64,000 nucleotides of DNA from Undibacterium sp. 5I1 (GTDB lineage: Bacteria > Pseudomonadota > Gammaproteobacteria > Burkholderiales > Burkholderiaceae_D), in contig NZ_JAVIWI010000001.1 of NCBI RefSeq assembly GCF_034314085.1, forward strand, positions 434,001 through 498,000, in the 5' to 3' direction. Below are positions 57,976 to 64,000 of the stretch, piece by piece. The translations under genes were made by a program, and so were the position numbers. The stretch's first letter is position 1; every line of letters begins with the position of its first letter. Below the pieces are notes generated by a model that had not been told where the DNA came from, searched no databases, and saw nothing but the letters and a program-made list of their open reading frames with translations.

Positions 57976-59418
57976 TCACCGCAAACTAATCGTCTGCTTT
58001 TTCCATACCGGATCTTGCCAGCGATAAAACAGACTTAAAGAGCTTGGCTTATCTGCCGATTTTTCTGTTTGTAAAGACTCCATACTGATTAATTCAAAAC
58101 TGCGTTTGTAGCGACCATCGATTCTGGCTTCGCGTGCGACCAGTATTTTTGTCGTGCCAGGTACCCAGCCGGCAAACTCTGCATAACCCAGATCGGGGTC
58201 GCTATTGGCTGGTGGCAGTACGTCAATCACCCAGTCCTTGCCGGTCTGGTGGAATAGCCACATTTCGCGCCAGGTATCCATCGGTTGCACCGCCAAAGTC
58301 AGCGCAGTAGCTTGTGCGTTCGGCCGTGCTGATGCGGTCCATACCAGACTATAAGTACAGCGCTGTACCAGCGGTGCTTTTACGTCATGCTTTGCATCGA
58401 CCAAGGCAACACAAGTCTCGCCGGGTTGGCCAGCAGTTGTGACGATATGCAGGCTTTTTCCATCTGTCTGAGTACTGGTCGGTGCCGCTACCGGTGTCGG
58501 CTCCGCCGCCCAACGCATACTGCCTGTACGTACGCCTGCATCGGCATAACTATTCAGATCGTCGTCACTCATTTCGCTCTTGTTCACGGCGGCTAATTCT
58601 GTCAATGCGCGGGTCGCTGCCGGTTGGCTGTTATCGCCTTTACGTTGATGTTGGAAAGCGATGCTGGACCAGACACCGGCACGGCGCATATGAATACGAT
58701 TTTTCATATACTCTGGCAACTCGCTGATATCAACACGATCCAGTACGTCGGCGCGCCATAGATCAAGACTATTGCGCTCGGTTGGACGCATCACCGGATC
58801 GATGCAATCAGCACGTGTCAGCGCCAGCGCTGCAGTGGCTTTTTGCGTTTGATTTGCACTCATTGCCAGTACGCGGCGGAAGGCTTCGCCGTCATAGCAA
58901 AGTTGGATACGGCCATCACGTTCTACACCTTTGAGATTAACGCCGTAATAAGCGGCGACCTCTAAGTGGGCAGAAATTTGCGCCTCATTTGGTTTGATTG
59001 TTGCACCAAGCGCTTTGTTCGATGCACGTCGTGCCAGACGCTCTGCCATTCCACCCAGCGCATCAAAAGCTTCTGCATTAATCGTCTGTGCTGGTGCTGC
59101 TTTTAAAAAGGCCGCGGTATAGGCAATACCCAATGCCTCTGCACCTGGCGTATCACGTAAAAACCGGACGACAGACAATAATTCTGGTGCGTCGTCTGGC
59201 TTCATCGATACCATTCTGACTTGACTGGCTTTGATATAACCTGCGCGTTCGCGGCGGTGATCATAGACTTGCAAGTAATCGAGTTTTTCACCGCGGATTT
59301 CCAGACTATCGCCTTGCCATAATACGGCTTGCTGTTGTCCGCTATCTTTCGGTGAGGCGCGCAACTGCGCCTGATCCTGGGTCACAATCGCGATTAAAGT
59401 GATGGCAGTAGCTAACAT
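57976..59418 (-). CDS. SH3-like domain protein of unknown function, partner of SPFH protein
   Basis: A 480-residue protein I do not recognise beyond its start. A hydrophobic N-terminus ('[17 protein letters not shown]') looks like a signal or anchor. Residues 15-70 ('[20 protein letters not shown]', '[20 protein letters not shown]') have the pattern of a bacterial SH3 domain. The middle, about 75-280, is helical; the C-terminal third ('[25 protein letters not shown]') is beta-rich. It starts 2 bases after the SPFH gene stop, so they are co-translated. Function is unknown; an envelope-sensing role is only inferred. Confidence 0.75.
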   Translation of the reverse strand: MLATAITLIAIVTQDQAQLRASPKDSGQQQAVLWQGDSLEIRGEKLDYLQVYDHRRERAGYIKASQVRMVSMKPDDAPELLSVVRFLRDTPGAEALGIAYTAAFLKAAPAQTINAEAFDALGGMAERLARRASNKALGATIKPNEAQISAHLEVAAYYGVNLKGVERDGRIQLCYDGEAFRRVLAMSANQTQKATAALALTRADCIDPVMRPTERNSLDLWRADVLDRVDISELPEYMKNRIHMRRAGVWSSIAFQHQRKGDNSQPAATRALTELAAVNKSEMSDDDLNSYADAGVRTGSMRWAAEPTPVAAPTSTQTDGKSLHIVTTAGQPGETCVALVDAKHDVKAPLVQRCTYSLVWTASARPNAQATALTLAVQPMDTWREMWLFHQTGKDWVIDVLPPANSDPDLGYAEFAGWVPGTTKILVAREARIDGRYKRSFELISMESLQTEKSADKPSSLSLFYRWQDPVWKKQTISLR

Positions 59419-59420
59419 GA

Positions 59421-60722
59421 TTATTGGCTTTCTTCTGTCGTGTTGGTCGGTGTTGTCGTCTGTAAGTGCGCTTGCTGATTTTTACCGATACCCAATAAGG
59501 CCGATCCGATAAAGCCGCCATCTGCAGGCGGCGGCGCGATGATGACGGAAATTTTGTCGGACAATTTATCCGCCATGGTTTTTTGTATCAGTAATGGATG
59601 TTTCGTCAGCAACGCGCCATCTCGCTCTAACTGTGCACTGGCGACTTTACCGACCAGATCTTGACGATAGGCTTCTGCATCCGCTAGTTTACGGCGTGAA
59701 TCTGCTTCGCCGGAGGCTTCGATAATACGGGCTTGCGCTGTCCCTTCAGAGGTTTTGATGCGAGAGATTTTTTCTGCTTCGGCCTCTAACTGTCTTTGTT
59801 CGATTTGTTTTTGCTTAAATGGCAGTACATGCTTCATCGCTTCTTCTTGCGCTTTGGCGGCAATGATTTGTTCGCTGGCAGCTGCCTCTGCATTTTTTTC
59901 ACGACGGATTTTTTCTGCATCGGCTTCTAAGGATGTTTGCTGAACCTGCTTACTTTTTAGTTCTAGGGTGTAGCGCATTTTTTCACTCTCTAACTCTTCT
60001 GCTAGCAGCTTTTCCATGCCTGCTTTATAGTCTTCTGGTAAATCAACTTTGCCTACCATCACGCTACGCAGAACGATGCCATCTGCCGCCAGTTTGGGCT
60101 TGAGTTCGGCCTCGATTAATTGCTGGATTTCTTGACGTTTGCTAGAGAAAATTTCACGCACGGTGTAACGGGTAAAGGCTTTATAGATCACGCCTTGTAC
60201 GGCGGGTTCAACAATTTCACCATTGATGTCGCGCGGTAGATTTTTGCTCATACTGGTTAATTTGGCCGGGTCCAGGACATAACGCACAGTCAGGTCAACA
60301 CCAAGTGACAAGCCCTCTACCGACTGGAATGGCGCTTCACCATTGGCCTTAGCACTTTTCACAGGACGATAGATTTGATCGAGTAAGGAGTAGCGACGTA
60401 ATTCATGAATGCCAGGGATGACCATGGCGGTGCCAGCCCGCAATTCTTCTGATACGCCGGTGAATTGGTTGATCCGTATGCCGACTTCACCACGTTCTAT
60501 GGTTTGTGCAGGCGGATGCTTGACGACGACGTAACCAGTAGCGCCTATCGTTGCCAGAATCAACAAACGTTTGATGATTTTGCCGCCATGTGTTTTGACA
60601 CCGCTTGTGATGACATTGCCTGCACCATTCGCAATCCCGCCGGATGTATGGAACACGCCGGATGCGCCCTTGGATAATGCGGAACGGATAGCTTGCACGA
60701 TAGTTTTGATACGGTCAGACAT
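59421..60722 (-). CDS. SPFH/band 7 (prohibitin-like) membrane protein
   Basis: A 433-residue membrane scaffold protein. A basic, Gly-rich N-terminus leads to one membrane segment ('[15 protein letters not shown]', about 52-66), then a band 7 domain (about 70-235: '[41 protein letters not shown]', cut here into segments). A long Glu/Lys/Ala/Gln-rich coiled coil (about 235-375) follows, then a variable tail. Such proteins form large oligomeric rings in the membrane. An AGGAG precedes the ATG, and six phased 11-bp repeats lie just upstream. Confidence 0.88.
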   Translation of the reverse strand: MSDRIKTIVQAIRSALSKGASGVFHTSGGIANGAGNVITSGVKTHGGKIIKRLLILATIGATGYVVVKHPPAQTIERGEVGIRINQFTGVSEELRAGTAMVIPGIHELRRYSLLDQIYRPVKSAKANGEAPFQSVEGLSLGVDLTVRYVLDPAKLTSMSKNLPRDINGEIVEPAVQGVIYKAFTRYTVREIFSSKRQEIQQLIEAELKPKLAADGIVLRSVMVGKVDLPEDYKAGMEKLLAEELESEKMRYTLELKSKQVQQTSLEADAEKIRREKNAEAAASEQIIAAKAQEEAMKHVLPFKQKQIEQRQLEAEAEKISRIKTSEGTAQARIIEASGEADSRRKLADAEAYRQDLVGKVASAQLERDGALLTKHPLLIQKTMADKLSDKISVIIAPPPADGGFIGSALLGIGKNQQAHLQTTTPTNTTEESQ

Positions 60723-60746
60723 GGCATTCTCCTGTGAGTGGCTTGT

Positions 60747-60812
60747 GTACTAAATGGGTACTAAATTTGTACTAAATTTGTACTAAATGAGTGCTGAATA
60801 GGTACTGAGCTT
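60747..60812. repeat. Six phased 11-bp direct repeats (GTACTAAAT plus 2 bases) upstream of the SPFH gene
   Basis: Units start at 60747, 60758, 60769, 60780, 60791 and 60802, exactly 11 bases apart. Units 1-4 share GTACTAAAT perfectly; units 5 and 6 are GTGCTGAAT and GTACTGAGC. The array ends 25 bases before the SPFH ATG. OmpR/PhoB-family regulators bind direct repeats with this period, and one is encoded divergently. The rest of the 60723-61092 space is described with the regulator repeat at 61022. Confidence 0.9.
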
Positions 60813-61021
60813 GCTGTGGGCGCCGCGTTTATTTGCTGCTGTTCCCTGAGACACATCATGCGACTAGCTGCGCGGAAGAATCAACTAGGCAGCCGTGCCA
60901 GTATCTTCATCGCACCAGAGCGCTTGCTCCTTCAGCGGAATCGACGGAAGGCCGTGTGAGTAAAAACTCACAGCCAGAGGTATGACTTTTGTGCTGAAAG
61001 CGTGGATACTCATGTGATTGG

Positions 61022-61043
61022 ATTTTGATTGAATTTTGATTAA
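61022..61043 (+). promoter_or_regulatory. 11-bp direct repeat upstream of the response regulator gene
   Basis: ATTTTGATTGA is followed at once by ATTTTGATTAA, two units 11 bases apart, 50 bases upstream of the regulator ATG. A third weaker unit (61011-61021, about 7 of 11 matches) precedes them. It has the phasing expected of an OmpR/PhoB-type site but a different sequence from the array at 60747. Confidence 0.5.
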
Positions 61044-61092
61044 ATATGATCGACTAACAACATACGTCAGCAGACAGCAAGAGAGGTAGAAC

Positions 61093-61797
61093 ATGGTAAA
61101 AGTAGCCGTCATCGAGGACGATCTCCCAACCAGTAACCAACTTAAATCCTGGATAGAATCCGCCAAGCCCGGCATTCAGGTAGATCAATGGTTTAGTCGT
61201 GACGATGCAGAAGCCGCGCTAGCGCGTGAGACCTATGATCTGGTCGTGCTCGACATCGAGCTGGGACGCGAACGTCATGCCGGTGTTGCCATCATCAATG
61301 TGATTAACAAAAGTCAGGCGACGCCCGTCCTGGTGGTGTCAGCCATGCCCGCCACGATTTATCGCAGTATTATGAAAGCCTTAGACGCCTGGGATTATTT
61401 ACAAAAGGCGACCTTTGAAGAAGTTGATTTCATCGACACTTTTCTGGAGATTTTGCGTGCTGTCAAAGAGCGTAAGCAACATAAAGACAATGGCAAACAA
61501 GTCGAGGTGGTTGATGAGTTAGCGATGGACCCCTTGCGTCAGCGTAGTCCGATCTGGCGTGGTCAGCGGATTAATTTGCCACTGACAGCACAACGGATTT
61601 TGGCCGCTTTATTTGCCAGTCGCGGCCAAGTCGTGTCTTACGACGATTTATATGAAGTCGTTAAAAGTGGACGTAACCGTGACAATATCCGTAAACATGT
61701 CAGCACCATCCGAGATGCCTTCCGCGAGATTGATCCTGAATTTGAAGGTATAGAAAACGTACCGATGCGCGGTTTCCGTTGGGTGGACGCTAAGTGA
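61093..61797 (+). CDS. OmpR/PhoB-type response regulator
   Basis: A 234-residue DNA-binding response regulator. The receiver domain has acidic pocket residues Asp9/Asp10 ('IEDDLP') and phosphoacceptor Asp54 ('VVLDIELG'); 'VVSAMPAT' gives the Thr/Ser switch position. The C-terminal winged helix (about 145-232) ends 'GIENVPMRGFRWV', the expected wing. It is co-translated with the kinase downstream (TGATG overlap) and divergent from the SPFH/SH3 pair. It does not resemble a known named regulator. Confidence 0.88.
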   Translation: MVKVAVIEDDLPTSNQLKSWIESAKPGIQVDQWFSRDDAEAALARETYDLVVLDIELGRERHAGVAIINVINKSQATPVLVVSAMPATIYRSIMKALDAWDYLQKATFEEVDFIDTFLEILRAVKERKQHKDNGKQVEVVDELAMDPLRQRSPIWRGQRINLPLTAQRILAALFASRGQVVSYDDLYEVVKSGRNRDNIRKHVSTIRDAFREIDPEFEGIENVPMRGFRWVDAK

Positions 61798-63884
61798 TGA
61801 GATCGCTCTTTTCTGCACTGGCACCGTTCCGGCTACGGTTATTATTTCGTACGGCATTTTTACTGCTGGCAATTGCTACTGTGGCTTTAGCAGTCTCAGT
61901 TTTGCAGCAAGAAAAGCAGCTCAGCTATAAAAATTATCAGCATAGTTTTGCTAAAACACGTGAGCAGATTTTATCCACCTTGCGCCATCCGGCGGGACAA
62001 TTGGCGTTACTCAATCCACCCGCAGAAAAGGGTAGCGATGGTTTGCATCCTTTGCTATTACCATTTTCTGCGCTGGATTTTGATGATCAAAATAAGGTGC
62101 AGCAAGCAGTAGCGATGTCCGGTTGTTTGGTGCAATACGGCACGACAGGATCGCTCTGTTTAGGCATAGGGAATAATCCCTGGGCTGGCGGCTATATTTA
62201 TGTTGCAGGTAGTTTTAATAGCGCTGATCTGGTCTCGCATCAGCGTGGTGATGAGAGCCTTGCCCAAGCACACAGAATGCGCGTTAGCGTCAGCCTGCGT
62301 GGACAAACTTACCAATGGATTGCTCCGTTTGAAAAAATGCCGGATGCTGGCAAAAAATCGATTAGCCAACGTGGATTAAGTGGAAGGTTAACTGGATTCT
62401 GGGCGAGCGAAGCAGACAAGCCCAACGCGCGACCGGTCAAAGAATTTCGTGGTTGGATTTGGCAAAATGCGAATTGCAATCAGGCTGAACTAGATGATCA
62501 GGACAGCACTTGCAGCAAGACCTCCTTCTATTCATTGCGTCTGCCGATCGCTGTCTGGCAAGACGCCTTGTTTGAGAAAAAACGTCCGGTCTGGCCGCCT
62601 GAGGATTTAGATCAGGTGAAGGTCAAAATCGCCGTTCTTGCGCCGGATCAAGGTCCCGGTTCGATACCCGAAATTTTGTTTGATAGTGAGAATGGCACAC
62701 CAACGCCGCCGTTTTCTCTAAGAGATTTACAAACTCAATTACTACCTGGTGAGACCGTGCGCATACGCAAGCTGACCGGTGGCAAAGAGCTGGTGAATCT
62801 GAATGCCCAGGTCGAGCAAGAGAATGAGTCATGGAATTTGTTGACTCGACTGATCCGTCGTTTGCCAGTAGATGACTACGACACACCTTTAGAAAGCAGC
62901 GACCAGATCACCACTGCGCTAGATACCTATGAGGTTGTACTCAAGGGTGATCTGCGCAGTGTTAGCAAAAGTCTGGCGGTAGTTGCAACACGGGTGTCCT
63001 GGTTTGTCGGTGCGATGTTGCTGGCACTTTTTCTCACTTGGTTGGTGATGGAGATCAGTATTATCCGGAAAATCACGGTGCTGACTAAACGCGCTGCTTC
63101 CCTTTCAAAAACGGTTAAAGGTGCTGGCGGTTTGCAGCAATTTGAGCTCGGTGATTTACGTGGTGATGATGAATTAGGCGTGCTGGCAAGTTGTTTGCAC
63201 GACTTGTTGCGGCGGGTTAAAGAAGATGTTGAGCGCGAAGGTATTCGCGCAGAACAAGAGAAGCAAATGTGGCACGCGGTCGGGCACGAGATTATGTCCC
63301 CTTTGCAATCACTGATGGCTTTACACGGCGCGGCAGATGACCAGAGCAGCCGCTATATTCATCGCATGCAACAAGCGATACGCGTCCTGTATGGCAACGC
63401 CTCGCCGAGTGAGGCTTTTCAATCGACTGAATTGCAAGTGACCAGTATCGACATCAGCGCTTTTCTGCATAACGTTGCGGGTAACGCGCCTTGCGTCGGC
63501 ATACAGCAAGTAGAGTTTATCGGTGGAGATCAGGCAGTTATGGTCAGAGCAGATGATTACTCACTAGAAGATGTGGTGACCCATGTACTGCGAAATGCTG
63601 ACCGGTACCGCCTGCCTGGCAGCGCGATTACCCTCAACTTACAGATCAGCGAAACCGCAGCTACGATCACGATCCACAATGCCGGCCCGCATATTGCAGA
63701 CGATATGCTGGATAAGATTTTTGAGTACGGCGTCTCAGATCAGCAAGATTCCGCTGCCAATGGCAATCGTGGTCAAGGTTTGTTCGTCGCAAAAACCTAT
63801 ATGGCAAAAATGGGTGGAACGATCAGCGCCCAAAACACCGCGGAAGGCGTAAGCTTTGTGCTGAGTTTGCAGCGAGCGGATTGA
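61797..63884 (+). CDS. Sensor histidine kinase with large periplasmic domain
   Basis: A 695-residue membrane kinase. A first membrane segment near residues 14-36 is followed by an about 360-residue extracytoplasmic sensor region with Cys residues, a second membrane segment ('VSWFVGAMLLALFLTWLVMEI'), a HAMP-like linker, a HisKA domain with His497 in 'VGHEIMSPLQSL', and an ATPase domain with N box 'HVLRNADRYR'. The G1 box is degenerate ('HNAGPHI' rather than DxGxG), while 'GQGLFVAKTYMAKMGG' keeps a G2-like motif. I used the ATG at 61797, not the GTG three bases before. Confidence 0.87.
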   Translation: MRSLFSALAPFRLRLLFRTAFLLLAIATVALAVSVLQQEKQLSYKNYQHSFAKTREQILSTLRHPAGQLALLNPPAEKGSDGLHPLLLPFSALDFDDQNKVQQAVAMSGCLVQYGTTGSLCLGIGNNPWAGGYIYVAGSFNSADLVSHQRGDESLAQAHRMRVSVSLRGQTYQWIAPFEKMPDAGKKSISQRGLSGRLTGFWASEADKPNARPVKEFRGWIWQNANCNQAELDDQDSTCSKTSFYSLRLPIAVWQDALFEKKRPVWPPEDLDQVKVKIAVLAPDQGPGSIPEILFDSENGTPTPPFSLRDLQTQLLPGETVRIRKLTGGKELVNLNAQVEQENESWNLLTRLIRRLPVDDYDTPLESSDQITTALDTYEVVLKGDLRSVSKSLAVVATRVSWFVGAMLLALFLTWLVMEISIIRKITVLTKRAASLSKTVKGAGGLQQFELGDLRGDDELGVLASCLHDLLRRVKEDVEREGIRAEQEKQMWHAVGHEIMSPLQSLMALHGAADDQSSRYIHRMQQAIRVLYGNASPSEAFQSTELQVTSIDISAFLHNVAGNAPCVGIQQVEFIGGDQAVMVRADDYSLEDVVTHVLRNADRYRLPGSAITLNLQISETAATITIHNAGPHIADDMLDKIFEYGVSDQQDSAANGNRGQGLFVAKTYMAKMGGTISAQNTAEGVSFVLSLQRAD

Positions 63885-63908
63885 TTGGCTTAGTGAATTT
63901 GCTCAGGG

Positions 63909-63948
63909 GCGTCATTCCAGCGAAGGCCGGAATCCAGTGTCCTGCCAA
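63909..63948. repeat. Half copy of the CGAAGGC / TCCAG REP-like element
   Basis: GCGTCATTCCAGCGAAGGCC then GGAATCCAGTG is a relative of the left arm of the element at 7063-7149. The matching right arm is not recognisable before the window ends. Confidence 0.55.
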
Positions 63949-64000
63949 GCTAGCTTATCTGCCAGGCGCTCAAGAGTAATTATCTGTTTTAGTCTTAGAT

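Overview
The window is 64 kb of chromosome from a betaproteobacterium. Gene orders such as a DUF3460-like ORF, scpA and panC, a glycine-riboswitch gcvTHP operon, and ppk next to pst-phoU-phoBR, together with fairly even base composition, point to Burkholderiales and most likely an Oxalobacteraceae-type genome (inference; no search was run). Most of the window is core metabolism with short intergenic spaces, and several of these spaces carry small dispersed repeats.

Layout. 1-4.8 kb: a branched-chain amino-acid-type ABC importer (livH partial, livM, livG, livF) with a convergent substrate-binding protein gene. 5-15.4 kb: an M24 aminopeptidase, metG, an Mrp/ApbC ATPase, ribD, two identical tRNA-Pro genes, a pseudouridine synthase, gltX, tRNA-Ala and tRNA-Glu. 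15.8-22.7 kb: an MFS exporter, a DUF3460-like protein, scpA, panC, a BtuF-like protein, an MtfA-like peptidase and RarD. 22.7-26.4 kb: a TPP riboswitch in front of a TonB-dependent receptor, next to a PnuC-family permease and a NadR-like kinase; this looks like a vitamin uptake set. 27.3-33.8 kb: a second TonB receptor, cobyric acid synthase, a GNAT protein and two more BtuF-like proteins, suggesting corrinoid salvage. 34-42.1 kb: a glutamine cyclotransferase, a DUF885 protein, a lipoprotein with six internal repeats, and a GAF/PAS/GGDEF/EAL protein. 42.4-47.4 kb: tandem glycine riboswitch and gcvT, gcvH, gcvP. 47.7-57.9 kb: a phosphate cluster with sixA and ppk divergent from pstSCAB-phoU-phoB-phoR, with PhoB-type boxes facing both ways. 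58-63.9 kb: an SPFH (band 7) protein and an SH3-like protein divergent from a two-component pair.

The most unusual signals are: (1) seven copies of an about 82-bp asymmetric palindromic element beginning ATATACTCCCC, all intergenic, one between phoB and phoR; (2) six perfectly phased 11-bp direct repeats (GTACTAAAT plus two bases) just upstream of the SPFH gene, divergent from an OmpR/PhoB-type regulator whose own upstream region has a different 11-bp direct repeat; (3) a thiamine-riboswitch TonB receptor beside pnuC and a kinase gene; (4) a second, 100-200 bp element family with AGGACTTACGC ends; (5) an uncharacterised lipoprotein built from six aromatic repeats of about 48 residues.
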